Below are positions 38,446-47,785 of a DNA stretch of 64,000 nt, piece after piece. Location: NCBI GenBank assembly GCA_037143175.1, contig JBAWZF010000001.1:1-64000 (forward strand). Reading direction: 5' to 3'. Below the pieces are notes generated by a model. It did not search any database and was not told the origin of the DNA. It saw only the letters and a program-made list of their open reading frames with translations. Origin of the DNA: a bacterium. Lineage in GTDB: Bacteria; Verrucomicrobiota; Kiritimatiellia; CAIKKV01; CAITUY01. Within the stretch, counting starts at the first letter, position 1, and each line of letters starts with the position of its first letter. A program made the position numbers and the translations under genes.

Positions 38446-39996
38446 TCAGTAACCTACCTGCGTTTTTTGATCCCATGTATTTTTAGGCTCCTCAGCAGGT
38501 TTCGTATCGGGTTCTTCGGTTAATGCGGGGTTGATTGGCGGTGGAACCTCTATTTTCGGGCAATATAATTTTGGTGTAAGGATAAGCAATTTTCCTGAAA
38601 ATTTTCCAAGGAGGGCAACCCGGATCATGGTGCTTTTTTCCGGGATGATAAACTGTTCCTCGATTTTCGACAGTCCTGAGATCTGTGGGGGCGGGATTTT
38701 CAGTGAGACAAAATTTGATACAATGGTGCCGCCACTTTTCTGGAGCATAATGACCAAAACGGCTTCACCAGCGAAATCCTTTTTTTTCTGAAGTGCGGCT
38801 TCAAACGCCCACTTTTCGCCCGGGTTGACCGAGACCCAACTGGAGATGAGGGTCATTGTCTTGTCAGCCTTCTTAGAGGAAAAATATAGGAACGGACGTT
38901 TAAAGGGGTCAAGATTAATGCCGATCTGTTGTCGATTTTTATCATCCAAATGAATCGCCCAACCATGGATCGGTTGGCCGGGTGTCACAACTCTTTCGGG
39001 TAAGGACAAACTATTGCGGTCAGACGATGCCAGCGAGGTAGTACTGGTGGCATTCAGGTCAATGGGATGAGGTAATTTTTGCCAGATGGCATAGCCTGAA
39101 ATTGCCAGCATTAACAACGCCAGAGAAATCATGCTGAGGGGAATTGATTTTTTTCGTTTAGGAATGGCTTTGATATCCTGAACGGCGACGACATCGTGAG
39201 CCGCTTGACTGGGGGATTTGGGGGGGGAGTATGCAACGTGCCAGTTTGCAGGCGTCTCTTGTGCCGTACCTTTGGACTCGGGAAGGTAGTAACTCGGATC
39301 TAATTTAAGCCCGGTGGCCCGTAATGCTTTCCGGTAGGGTTCAACATCGAATCTAACGCGACGCCAGTAGATGGATCGAGTTTCCGTGTCATAGATGCAA
39401 TAACAGGCGCGGGGGTCTTTATCCCGCGGTTGGCCCACAGAGCCGACGTTGACGAAGTAGCGTTTGCCCGGGTTGACGGTAAAGTCCTGGGGTTCAACAC
39501 TGCGGGGAGTGCCGCTGCTGCCGAGTACAAAGATGGCGGGCTCATGGGTATGCCCGACGAAAAGGAGATCCGACTCAGTGACTTTCCATGAAGGCATGAC
39601 CTCATCGGCGTTTGAAGCATAGTCAAAATTTCCCGGTGCGGAAAATTCGCCATGGGCACACAGAAATCCGTCACCGATCAAGGTGAGAGGGAGGGAGGAA
39701 AGGAATTTCAGGTCATCCGCGCTCAATTGTTTGCGTGTCCATTCAAGAAGACGCTGGGCATCGTCATTGAACAACGTTGCGTCCAATTTCCCGCAGCAGG
39801 CTGCGTCATGGTTACCGAGGATAACGGCATCGACTTTGCTGCGAACTTCTCGAAGCAGTTGGGCTGGGTTTGGGCCATATCCGACGATGTCACCCAGGCA
39901 GATAATGCGATCCGCATTATTATTCTGGATGTCTTCGTAAACTACTTTCCAAGCCTGCATGTTGGCGTGGAGATCGGAAACGATTGCATAGCGCAT
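38446..39996 (-). CDS. Membrane-anchored calcineurin-like phosphoesterase with extracytoplasmic beta domain (2)
   Basis: 516 residues, paralogous to the gene at 36853-38355 along its whole length. Metal motifs SDLHANMQA, GDIVGYGPNP, GNHDAA, CAHGEFS and GHTHEP are complete. The membrane helix is near 288-308 (SMISLALLMLAISGYAIWQK) after a KRKKS stop-transfer-type patch. The C-terminal beta domain is less conserved than the enzyme domain, and a Pro/Glu-rich tail follows (PPPINPALTEEPDTKPAEEP). The two probably arose by tandem duplication and diverged outside the membrane, which suggests different ligands for one catalytic reaction. Confidence 0.8.
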   Translation of the reverse strand: MRYAIVSDLHANMQAWKVVYEDIQNNNADRIICLGDIVGYGPNPAQLLREVRSKVDAVILGNHDAACCGKLDATLFNDDAQRLLEWTRKQLSADDLKFLSSLPLTLIGDGFLCAHGEFSAPGNFDYASNADEVMPSWKVTESDLLFVGHTHEPAIFVLGSSGTPRSVEPQDFTVNPGKRYFVNVGSVGQPRDKDPRACYCIYDTETRSIYWRRVRFDVEPYRKALRATGLKLDPSYYLPESKGTAQETPANWHVAYSPPKSPSQAAHDVVAVQDIKAIPKRKKSIPLSMISLALLMLAISGYAIWQKLPHPIDLNATSTTSLASSDRNSLSLPERVVTPGQPIHGWAIHLDDKNRQQIGINLDPFKRPFLYFSSKKADKTMTLISSWVSVNPGEKWAFEAALQKKKDFAGEAVLVIMLQKSGGTIVSNFVSLKIPPPQISGLSKIEEQFIIPEKSTMIRVALLGKFSGKLLILTPKLYCPKIEVPPPINPALTEEPDTKPAEEPKNTWDQKTQVGY

Positions 39997-40071
39997 AGGA
40001 ACCGTCCTGGTTGTTTGTTGTGATTCAGTCGTTCAATTGAAAAGCATAGAGGGTTTAGGGCATAAAGGCTT

Positions 40072-40455
40072 TTAAAGTGAGGCGATGGCCTCAATTTCGA
40101 CGGCCACATCTTTCGGGAGACGCGCCACTTGTACGGTAGATCGGGCTGGTGCGATATCGGTTCGGAAATACTCGGCATATACGGCGTTCATTTTCGCAAA
40201 ATCATTCATGTCATGCAGAAATACCGTGGTTTTGAGGACTTTGTCGAGAGAGGTTCCCGCTGCCTCGAGTATAGCCTTAAGATTCTCAAGAACCTGCCGG
40301 GTTTGATCTTCAATCGTGCCCGTGATGACGGCGCCAGTTTTTGCATCAACGGGAATCTGGCCTGCGGTAAAAACGAGGCGATCCATTCCCACAGCCTGTT
40401 GGTAAGGCCCCACAGGAGCGGGCGCTTTGTCGGTGTTGATGATCCTCTTTTGCAT
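40072..40455 (-). CDS. ridA: RidA family enamine/imine deaminase
   Basis: 127 residues. [20 protein letters not shown] at the start, [15 protein letters not shown], the [20 protein letters not shown] helix and [20 protein letters not shown] with the substrate-binding Arg identify RidA. It hydrolyses reactive 2-aminoacrylate released by PLP enzymes. The start at 40455 is chosen by family alignment; in-frame codons continue upstream to 40572 but do not resemble the family. It lies between the phosphoesterase pair and the divergent oppB gene. Confidence 0.93.
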   Translation of the reverse strand: MQKRIINTDKAPAPVGPYQQAVGMDRLVFTAGQIPVDAKTGAVITGTIEDQTRQVLENLKAILEAAGTSLDKVLKTTVFLHDMNDFAKMNAVYAEYFRTDIAPARSTVQVARLPKDVAVEIEAIASL

Positions 40456-40607
40456 AATCCCATAAATTTTAGCATGGAAAACCATGGCTTCAACCGATAA
40501 ATGAGCCTTTTGAACAATTTCGACGACACGCCCCGCTTGACACATAACCTCAGGATGAGGATCATACCCCATTTTCTATTAAATTCGACTGATAGGCCGT
40601 GCATTTT

Positions 40608-41891
40608 ATGACCCGTTTTATTATACGCCGCGTGCTTTATATGGTCCCGATGGTGCTGGGGGTAATTCTGGTTACCTTCCTGCTCTTTAATGTTGTGGGC
40701 GGGAGCCCGGCTTCCATGGCACTTGGTAAAAATGTTTCGCCGCAAGCCTTAGAGGAGTTTGATGAGCAACGGGGGTTCAACAAGCCCGTCATTTTCGGCT
40801 GGTGGACGACCACCAGGGCCTTTCCTGCCCGCGATTTTTCAGAGCCCGTCAAGCTTTTTGCGGGGACAAACTTGGCGGTTCAACTGCTTTTTCCATTACG
40901 CCCGGATTCCTGTTATCGGGTGAAGGTGCAGGTGCGGGGGCTGGAGTCCGGCACCAGGGTCAGGTTGCTGCCGGATTCCCTGATCATGCTATCCAATTCG
41001 AAGCCTGAAATCTCCTCCCGCTGGCATTGGACTGAGTTTCAGTTCCAGCCGGGAACTAATTTATCGGTGTCGCCCCCCGTTTTGTTATCGGTAGAGCAGG
41101 GGGCCTTAGAAGTGAGAAACGTGCGACTTGAGCGACGTATGCCACATGGGTTGGACTCCCAACTTGTGCATTATTTTAAGACTTTGGCTCGCTTGGATCT
41201 TGGCACCTCGTTATCGACCAATGAGAAGGTGACCACGATGTTGAGACGCGGGATTTTGCCATCGCTAGCGCTGACGGTCCCCGTTTTCTTTGGCGGATTG
41301 GGGCTATCTGTTGGGTTGGCTCTTCTCTGTGCCTATTGGCGGAATCGCTGGCCGGACCGCATTTTTGTCTTTATGGCGGTGGCACTGATGAGTGTGAATT
41401 ACCTCGTTTGGATCATTTTTGGACAATTTTTTATGGCATATAAATGGCATTGGTTCCCGATTTGGGGCTTTGAGTCCTGGGGCTATCTGTTGTTGCCGGT
41501 GATGATTGGTATCCTTAGCGGGCTGGGCGGGAATCTTCGGTTCTATCGAGCCGTTATTTTGGATGAGATTTATAAAGATTATGTGCGAACGGCCTTCGCC
41601 AAGGGGTTAAGTCCGGCGGGGGTGTTGTTCAAGCATGTGTTACCCAATGCGATGATTCCGATTGTGACCAACACGGTGATTGCTTTGCCTATTCTCTACA
41701 CTGGGAGCCTTTTGTTGGAGAGCTTTTTTGGAATTCCGGGACTGGGTGGACTCAGTATAAATGCCATTAACTCTTCAGACGTGGATGTGGTGAGAGGGGT
41801 GGTCCTGGTGGGGGCACTCCTGTATGTGGTCGCGAGTCTCGTTACAGATTTATGCTATGCGCTGGTGGATCCGAGGGTGAAGTTGAGGTAG
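40608..41891 (+). CDS. OppB-like peptide ABC permease with periplasmic insertion
   Basis: 427 residues, about 100 more than usual. Helix 1 is RRVLYMVPMVLGVILVTFLL. Where OppB proteins continue directly, roughly residues 65-170 form an inserted beta-rich segment (FSEPVKLFAGTNLAVQLLFP, YRVKVQVRGLESGTRVRLLP). The core resumes at YFKTLARLDLGTSLS and contains the EAA-type loop (YVRTAFAKGLSPAGVLFKHV LPN). The insert looks like a small jelly roll and may bind sugars or peptides; this is inference. The start at 40608 gives MTRFIIRRVLY. It is coupled to the OppC gene 3 bases downstream. Confidence 0.84.
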   Translation: MTRFIIRRVLYMVPMVLGVILVTFLLFNVVGGSPASMALGKNVSPQALEEFDEQRGFNKPVIFGWWTTTRAFPARDFSEPVKLFAGTNLAVQLLFPLRPDSCYRVKVQVRGLESGTRVRLLPDSLIMLSNSKPEISSRWHWTEFQFQPGTNLSVSPPVLLSVEQGALEVRNVRLERRMPHGLDSQLVHYFKTLARLDLGTSLSTNEKVTTMLRRGILPSLALTVPVFFGGLGLSVGLALLCAYWRNRWPDRIFVFMAVALMSVNYLVWIIFGQFFMAYKWHWFPIWGFESWGYLLLPVMIGILSGLGGNLRFYRAVILDEIYKDYVRTAFAKGLSPAGVLFKHVLPNAMIPIVTNTVIALPILYTGSLLLESFFGIPGLGGLSINAINSSDVDVVRGVVLVGALLYVVASLVTDLCYALVDPRVKLR

Positions 41892-41894
41892 GCA

Positions 41895-42857
41895 ATGGAA
41901 GAATGGGGACAATCATTATGGCGGGAGGCATGGAGGGATCTCATGCGTCGTCGGGTAATCCGGATTTGCTTCGGGATTATTGTCTGTTTTGGTTTGGTCG
42001 CATTTTATGGTGAGATTATCTTCAGGTATTATCAGGCCGTTGATCGAACGCCTTCTTATTCGCAAGTAAACTTAAGTGAGCGATATCTGCCCCCCAGTAT
42101 TTTCCGGCATCCTTTTGCGGAGGTGGATGGAGCTGGGCCGGGCCGTCGGCTCTGGCTCGGAGCAAAGACCTTGGCCTATCGTCCGTTAGGGACAGACAAT
42201 CTGGGCCGTGATGTGCTGCAGCGGACGATTCAAGGCACTCGAATTGCCTTTCTAGTGGGGGTGGTGACTTCCTTAATTGCCATTCCCATAGGGGTATTGC
42301 TTGGCTGTATTAGTGGTTATTTTGGAAAATGGGCCGACGATATCGTTGTTTGGGTATATTCCACGATCGAAAGCATCCCCGGTCTACTGTTTATACTGGC
42401 GATTTCGATGGTAGTGGGAAAGGGGATCATGGGGGTCTATCTGGGGATTGGTCTTACTACCTGGGTGGGGTTGTGCAGGTTATTAAGGGCCGAAGTGATG
42501 AAACATCGGGATCGGGCTTATGTGTTGGCCGCCCGTTCGTTGGGGTATTCATCCTGGCGCATCATTTTCCGACATATTTTACCCAATGTTTTCCATATTG
42601 TTATTATTACCTTCTCCATTCGCTTCCCAGCTGCCATAGGGACCGAAGTCTTTATGAGTTTCCTCGGAATTGGAGTGCAGGGAGAGCCATCTTGGGGTAT
42701 AATGATTGGAAATGCGCGTTTACGCCTCTGGCAGGGGGTATGGTGGGAAATGGCTGCTGTATCTGCCGCTATTCTGCTGGTTGTGCTGGCCTTCAATCTG
42801 GTGGGAGACGCCTTGAGGGATGCGCTGGATCCAAGATTGAGATCGCGAGAAGTTTAA
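41895..42857 (+). CDS. OppC-like peptide ABC permease
   Basis: 320 residues. One N-terminal membrane helix, a short periplasmic stretch, then LGTDNLGRDVLQRTIQGTRI leading into the five-helix core with the EAA loop (VLAARSLGYSSWRIIFRHIL PN). It ends LDPRLRSREV, the usual C-terminus. Together with OppB upstream it would form the channel of a peptide importer. The ATPase genes are not adjacent; OppD and OppF are encoded on the other strand at 29.1-31.2 kb. Confidence 0.9.
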   Translation: MEEWGQSLWREAWRDLMRRRVIRICFGIIVCFGLVAFYGEIIFRYYQAVDRTPSYSQVNLSERYLPPSIFRHPFAEVDGAGPGRRLWLGAKTLAYRPLGTDNLGRDVLQRTIQGTRIAFLVGVVTSLIAIPIGVLLGCISGYFGKWADDIVVWVYSTIESIPGLLFILAISMVVGKGIMGVYLGIGLTTWVGLCRLLRAEVMKHRDRAYVLAARSLGYSSWRIIFRHILPNVFHIVIITFSIRFPAAIGTEVFMSFLGIGVQGEPSWGIMIGNARLRLWQGVWWEMAAVSAAILLVVLAFNLVGDALRDALDPRLRSREV

Positions 42858-42885
42858 CGTAAGCGAAGAGACGGGAGTTCGATAT

Positions 42886-45096
42886 ATGATGCCGAAATCT
42901 ACACTTAAAAAAGTAACCCATGAGGCCATTCTGGAATTTTTCCAGAAACCTGACTATACCCCGATGACGCTTGGCGAATTGACTGACATCTTTGACCTCC
43001 GGGGAGCAGAGCGAAAGGCCTTGGTTGATATCCTTCACAAAATGGTTCTGAATGGTGAGATCGTCATCATTCGTAAGACCCGTTATTCCCTCGGGGCCCC
43101 GGCTGATTTGGTTACCGGTCGGCTGGAAGTGAAACGTTCTGGTGGCGGCTATCTTACCAATTTGGATGGGGAGCTGACGGTGCGCATCGAGCGCGGTAAC
43201 CTGAGCACGGCCTTGCCGGGCGATCAAGTGGTGGTACGCTTGGAACCCCTTAAGCCGGGCACACCCGAATGGCAACGGCAAGGTGTGGTGATCCGAGTGG
43301 TGGAGCGTGGATCGCGGGTGGTTGTCGGAACCCTGAAAAGCACAGGAAAATTTCTTTATGTGCTCCCGCTTAACCCCTCTTATCAACAGGATTTTTATGT
43401 GCCGGAGGCGAAGGGGGCTCAGATCAATGACCGCGTGGTCATCCAGTTTACCAACTGGGAAAACCGGCATGTCAATCCCGAGGCTGAGATCATTGAGGTG
43501 ATTGGGCCGGCGGATAATCCGTCGCTGGATACATTAGCCGTGATGCGGCAATACGATTTGCCCCAGGAATTTTCAAGTGAAGTCATGCAGGAGGCTTCTG
43601 ATACAGCCGCGCGGCTGACTCAGACTGGCAAGCGTCTGGATTTGCGCAGTAAATTTATCTTTACCGTAGACCCCGTCACGGCCAAGGATTTTGATGATGC
43701 GCTATCGTTGGAGCATGACGAGGAAGGTCGCCGGGTGTTGGGTGTCCATATTGCCGATGTCTGTCACTTCGTAACCAAGGGTAATGCCCTTGATCGGGAG
43801 GCCATTGAGCGAGGAAATAGTGTTTATCTCCCCGACAAAGTGATACCGATGTTGCCCGAGGAGCTTTCAAACGGGCTTTGCAGTTTAAAACCCGATCAGG
43901 ATAGGTTGGCGTTTTCCGCTTTTATGACCTTTGATCAGGTTGGTCGTATGATTTCGGCCCGGTTTGCCCGTACGATTATCCGCTCGCGGTTGCGTTTGAA
44001 TTATGAGCAGGCTTTACAAGTGATTCAGACCCCGGCCGGAATGCATTGCAAGGTGGCGATGCCGCCCGAGGCCCGGCCGTTGATTCTGGAGGTTTACGAG
44101 TTGGCCATGCAACTTCGTGCCCGGCGCATGGCGCAGTGGGCACTGGATATTACGATGCCGGAAAATTCGGTCATTATCGGCAAGGATGGGATGATTGAGG
44201 ATATCCGTCCTGTTGAAAATGATGTCTCTCATCAGATGATCGAGGAATGCATGGTTGCGGCCAATGAGGCTGTTGATCGGGAATTGAGCACGAAGGGGCG
44301 AGCGTTAATTCATCGTCTTCATGAAGAGCCAGATGCTGAAAAAATCGAGATGCTGACGGCCGATTTGCATGAGATGGGGTATCAGCCCGGGCAATTGAAG
44401 CATCGTCGTAATCTGATGGAATTCCTGGTTAGGATTAAGGATACGCCACTGGCTAACAGCGCCCAGATGGCGGTCTTGCGCAGTATGAAGCGGGCCATCT
44501 ATAGTTCAAAAGAGGGCGGGCATTTCGGTTTGGCAAAGAAATATTACGCTCATTTCACGTCGCCAATCCGTCGTTACCCCGATCTGATTGTACATCGGAT
44601 ATTGGCAGCACTGCTTGAGGGGAAGAGTAGTCCTTACCCCAATCAGGAGTTGGAACGATTGGCTGTACACTGTTCCGAAACCGAGCAGGTGGCTCAGGCG
44701 GCGGAGCGCGAATTGCTGGAAATCAAGAAGTACCGTTTCCTTGCCCAGCAGATTGAACAACGAAATGTGCGGGTGTATGACGCCGTGGTCGTCAAAGTGA
44801 TGAATTTCGGGCTTTTCATTGAGTTGGATGGGCTGGGAGTTCAAGGTCTGCTTCACTGTTCCGCCATCTCGGAAGCTTTTGTGCGATTCGATCCTGCGGC
44901 CAAGGCACTGCGAGCGGGGCAGGATTTGTATAAGTTGGGAACCCGGCTAAAGGTCATTCCCGTCAAAGTGGATTTCGATAAGCGACGCATTGATTTTGCC
45001 TTGCAGCGACCTGAGTCTGAAAAGACAAAGGGGGGGGGTAAGGGGGCAAGGCCGGCGCGTAATAGTGAGCAGGCTGGACGTAGGAGGCGGAGGTGA
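42886..45096 (+). CDS. rnr: Ribonuclease R
   Basis: 736 residues. 3'-5' exoribonuclease for structured RNA. Order: N-terminal winged helix (THEAILEFFQKPDYTPMTLG), cold-shock domains (about 75-210), the RNB catalytic domain with the acidic motif DPVTAKDFDDALSLEHD near 265, an S1 domain (VRVYDAVVVKVMNFGLFIEL) and a basic Gly/Arg/Lys tail (KGGGKGARPARNSEQAGRRR). The tail is consistent with RNase R rather than RNase II. The downstream gene starts inside its stop codon (GTGA). Confidence 0.95.
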   Translation: MMPKSTLKKVTHEAILEFFQKPDYTPMTLGELTDIFDLRGAERKALVDILHKMVLNGEIVIIRKTRYSLGAPADLVTGRLEVKRSGGGYLTNLDGELTVRIERGNLSTALPGDQVVVRLEPLKPGTPEWQRQGVVIRVVERGSRVVVGTLKSTGKFLYVLPLNPSYQQDFYVPEAKGAQINDRVVIQFTNWENRHVNPEAEIIEVIGPADNPSLDTLAVMRQYDLPQEFSSEVMQEASDTAARLTQTGKRLDLRSKFIFTVDPVTAKDFDDALSLEHDEEGRRVLGVHIADVCHFVTKGNALDREAIERGNSVYLPDKVIPMLPEELSNGLCSLKPDQDRLAFSAFMTFDQVGRMISARFARTIIRSRLRLNYEQALQVIQTPAGMHCKVAMPPEARPLILEVYELAMQLRARRMAQWALDITMPENSVIIGKDGMIEDIRPVENDVSHQMIEECMVAANEAVDRELSTKGRALIHRLHEEPDAEKIEMLTADLHEMGYQPGQLKHRRNLMEFLVRIKDTPLANSAQMAVLRSMKRAIYSSKEGGHFGLAKKYYAHFTSPIRRYPDLIVHRILAALLEGKSSPYPNQELERLAVHCSETEQVAQAAERELLEIKKYRFLAQQIEQRNVRVYDAVVVKVMNFGLFIELDGLGVQGLLHCSAISEAFVRFDPAAKALRAGQDLYKLGTRLKVIPVKVDFDKRRIDFALQRPESEKTKGGGKGARPARNSEQAGRRRRR

Positions 45097-46115
45097 TTTT
45101 GAAACGATATTTCCGGGCTGTGTTAATTATCCTGGTGTCATGGGGCGGTCCGGTCATGGCGGGTGAGTCGCGGCTGGCGGATATTGACGCCCGTTTTACG
45201 GCGTCGGAAACTCCGCTGTACATGGAATATGATGTCGGGTATCGCTTGCTTCATTTGGAACTTGCCCGAGTCGGGAAAATTGTGGCTTCGACGACCATTG
45301 GAACGTGGCGACATCGCGTGACTGGGGAAAGCATTCCCGCCCTGTTTCTCGACATGAAAGTGGATTCGCCGGACAGTGGGAAGACCGGGGAGCGCAACCG
45401 GGTGTCTATTCATGACCGGATTATCGCCGTCATGACCTTGCCGGAGATGAAAGCGTTGGTTTTCGCAAAGGTCACTGATGAATATTTACATCCCTTGATT
45501 GGACGGAATAAAGATGCCCTGATTGTATCGGTGTATGACGCACAGGCGGGGCGCATGTCGTATTCCACCTGCAACCTGCAGACAGGGGTGAGCTCAACGA
45601 ATCTGGCTAATCCTGAAGCTTTGTTCGATTTGAGTCAGCGGATTAAGCCGGTGATGGATTTTCTGGTGAGTCAGCACCGTGAAGGGGCGAAAGCGGGGGC
45701 CGCTTCAGGGCAAGGACGGATCGTTGCCAATTTAGATGGGAAAGTTGTGGCGCTGCAGATTTTAACGAAGCCCGACCAGAGTCCTGCGTGTTTTGGTCGC
45801 CTGCATTTTGACACTACCCGTATCGTACCGGTCGCCGCGCCCGGGAGTTCCGTGAAGCCTCGGGAGTTTCATGCGTGGAGTTTGGATTTTAAAAAGCTGG
45901 CGGCCTTGCGTAAAGATGAGGCTCTCATCAAGGCGGCGCAGGAGGCTCCCATTGAATCCATTGTGCCGTTGGTAATGGATTACGAACTGGGCCTTGGGTG
46001 TGTACGAACCACCATGACTGCCATATATATGGGGGCGGCAGCATCACCCCCCGCTCCTCTAGTTTTGTCTAAAGGTCCAAAACCGGTGGCTCAGGAAAAT
46101 TCCAATACACACTAA
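45093..46115 (+). CDS. Secreted protein of unknown function (DUF3108-like)
   Basis: 340 residues from a GTG at 45093 that overlaps the rnr stop; GGAGGCGGAG precedes it. A signal peptide is visible (FRAVLIILVSWGGPVMAGES). The body is beta-rich with alternating hydrophobic strands (LLHLELARVGKIVASTTIGT; GRIVANLDGKVVALQILTKP), resembling the DUF3108 kind of periplasmic barrel-like domain, though this assignment is weak. No catalytic motif is seen. Its last 57 bases overlap the opposite-strand gtrA-like gene. Confidence 0.65.
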   Translation: MILKRYFRAVLIILVSWGGPVMAGESRLADIDARFTASETPLYMEYDVGYRLLHLELARVGKIVASTTIGTWRHRVTGESIPALFLDMKVDSPDSGKTGERNRVSIHDRIIAVMTLPEMKALVFAKVTDEYLHPLIGRNKDALIVSVYDAQAGRMSYSTCNLQTGVSSTNLANPEALFDLSQRIKPVMDFLVSQHREGAKAGAASGQGRIVANLDGKVVALQILTKPDQSPACFGRLHFDTTRIVPVAAPGSSVKPREFHAWSLDFKKLAALRKDEALIKAAQEAPIESIVPLVMDYELGLGCVRTTMTAIYMGAAASPPAPLVLSKGPKPVAQENSNTH

Positions 46116-46511
46116 GCTTTCTGCGCAGAGTTTGGATAGACCTTCCACCAGGTGCACTTCCCAACCGGTCATGTGCTGGATCATCTCTGCCAGAGCCAGG
46201 GGAAGACTCTGGTTCTGGATGAAATACTGATGGAACAGCCATACAAGCAGGATGGATAGACAGTATGAGGCAATCCACACGATGCTAAATCGTGCGATTT
46301 CGTGATGGGTCCCCGTTAGTTGTTTTCGGTCAAAAGTCCAGATTTTGTTGAACGTGAAGCTGAATAGGCCACCGCAGGGGCGACTGATGAGGTTAGCGAT
46401 TTCCGGAGAAAAATTTGCATAATGGATCAGGGCTCCATAAATAGCGAAATCCGTAAAGGTGCTACCCACGCCCACCGTAGCGTACTTTTTAATTTGATTG
46501 AACCAATTCAT
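46059..46511 (-). CDS. GtrA-family membrane protein
   Basis: 150 residues with four membrane helices; KYATVGVGSTFTDFAIYGAL and FTFNKIWTFDR, ending SHRFWTFRQN, are the family marks. GtrA proteins are thought to flip undecaprenyl-phosphate sugars or otherwise support glycosylation of surface polymers. The C-terminal coding end overlaps the preceding gene by 57 bases in antisense. It may cooperate with the PAP2-GT39 protein 3 kb away. Confidence 0.85.
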   Translation of the reverse strand: MNWFNQIKKYATVGVGSTFTDFAIYGALIHYANFSPEIANLISRPCGGLFSFTFNKIWTFDRKQLTGTHHEIARFSIVWIASYCLSILLVWLFHQYFIQNQSLPLALAEMIQHMTGWEVHLVEGLSKLCAESLVCIGIFLSHRFWTFRQN

Positions 46512-46804
46512 GATGATTTAAGTGACTTTTACGGAAAACGGAACAGTTCAGCAATCCTAATACATTAAGCCTTCAAAGCTGCTGCCTTTTGCTTTTGCAT
46601 TTTTAGCCCGTGAATGTAGAATGCCAGCCTTTCTTAATCAGTTGAGTCAAGGTATGGGAAACACTTCACGATTTATATTCATCAAGAAGCTGAACCGAAT
46701 TCTATGCGGCCTTGGAACAAGTCGTGAGGCAGTTGATTTCATGATTCTTTAAAGACTATCGAAACGAGTGGAGGATAGGCGTTGATCGCCTAGTAGCACG
46801 AGAT
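46512..46804. other. Intergenic region with a leader hairpin, otherwise unassigned
   Basis: 293 bases between the gtrA-like and GGCT-like genes. A 43-codon reading from an ATG at 46621 (MPAFLNQLSQGMGN) has no recognisable family or good ribosome site. A hairpin TAGGCG / CGCCTA with a 5-base loop (46776-46792) lies 12 bases before the next start. I see nothing else here. Confidence 0.4.
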
Positions 46805-47203
46805 ATGAATCTGTTTGTATCAGGCCCATTAATGTTTGTGGAATTGGTTAAGGCATTGACGGGTAAATCCTATTCAACCAAGTTTGGTTCACTGAACGGG
46901 TATGCCCAGTTTGTGGTCAAAGATGAATGGCAGTCGGCCCTGGTCCCCTTTCCTGACAGGCAAGTAGACGGGGTGGTATATTTGGATGTGGATGAGGATG
47001 CTTTAGTCAATTTAGATGCCTTTCAGGGGAAGCGCTTTGTCCGGGAAGAGGTCTCGATCGAAGGTGAAGGGGGGGAGTGGGTGGAAGCCCTCGCTTACTG
47101 TTTGAAATTATCCCGGAAATCATTGCTTTCAGGGGTGGAGTGGGACGAGGATGTTTATCGCGAAAAACATTCGAAGAAAGTGTTGGACTCGTGTCGGAAA
47201 TAA
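46805..47203 (+). CDS. Gamma-glutamylcyclotransferase-like (AIG2-like) protein
   Basis: 132 residues. MNLFVSGPLMFVELVKALTG is a variant of the FVYGTLM start of the GGCT fold; YAQFVVKDEWQSALVP and VDGVVYLDVDEDALVNLDAF and EG-rich GKRFVREEVSIEGEGGEW follow in the right order. The catalytic Glu may be within DEDALVNLDAFQG. The substrate is uncertain. The following regulator gene begins 13 bases before its stop. Confidence 0.72.
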   Translation: MNLFVSGPLMFVELVKALTGKSYSTKFGSLNGYAQFVVKDEWQSALVPFPDRQVDGVVYLDVDEDALVNLDAFQGKRFVREEVSIEGEGGEWVEALAYCLKLSRKSLLSGVEWDEDVYREKHSKKVLDSCRK

Positions 47204-47784
47204 CTGAATTCGATATTCGCGAAGGGGGTTATCTCCTGGCTGAAGTGCCGCGACTGACGTTTTCGCAGGTGTGCCGTAAAATTGGTAGGTCACCCCATTT
47301 TTTGCGGAATTTTCAAATTAAATTGGGGCTTTACGTCCCCAAGGAGTCCGAAGGCTATTCGCCTGCGTATCTCCATTTTCTCGAAACCATTATTATTTTG
47401 CGGGCCTTTTCCGTGCCCCTCGAAGATATCGCCGAGCTTTTCGAGGCCGAGAAGCGTATTCTTCGTTTTCTGCGAATCGATTCGTTAACCATGTCGCCAA
47501 CCTGGTATTTGGATCAATGTGGACGAAATGAGGAAAGCGCCAATCGCCTTTTACTCACGAATCAGGATTTAGGTGGCTCCATTAGCGAAGGGGGCGTACA
47601 GTTTCATCTCGATTTCAGGGGCATGCATGGAGAGCTTTTTTCCGGTGCAGAAATGGGGCAGGATGCCAAATGCGTGATGGCGGCCTATGATACCCGGTTG
47701 GAAAAGGTCAGAAGCCGTGTTAAAACTGAAGAAGTCGTTTTGCGTCGTGCACTGGACTGGTCCGCCCGCTGGGAGACAAAGTAA
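47191..47784 (+). CDS. MerR-like helix-turn-helix protein
   Basis: 197 residues from a GTG at 47191; overlaps the GGCT-like gene by 13 bases. LTFSQVCRKIGRSPHFLRNF with YSPAYLHFLETIIILRAFSV resembles the HTH and wing of MerR-type regulators; a helical dimerisation segment follows (PLEDIAELFEAEKRILRFLR). The C-terminal ~90 residues match nothing I know. One base separates its stop from the lptF start, so it may be cotranscribed with lptF. Confidence 0.6.
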   Translation: MSEITEFDIREGGYLLAEVPRLTFSQVCRKIGRSPHFLRNFQIKLGLYVPKESEGYSPAYLHFLETIIILRAFSVPLEDIAELFEAEKRILRFLRIDSLTMSPTWYLDQCGRNEESANRLLLTNQDLGGSISEGGVQFHLDFRGMHGELFSGAEMGQDAKCVMAAYDTRLEKVRSRVKTEEVVLRRALDWSARWETK

Positions 47785-47785
47785 C

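Noticed and set aside
40456-40572. N-terminal extension of RidA
   Set aside because: The extra 39 residues do not resemble RidA proteins, which begin just before the [10 protein letters not shown] motif; the ATG at 40455 fits the family.
46621-46752. 43-codon reading between gtrA-like and GGCT-like genes
   Set aside because: No ribosome binding site, no family resemblance and a length that chance easily gives.
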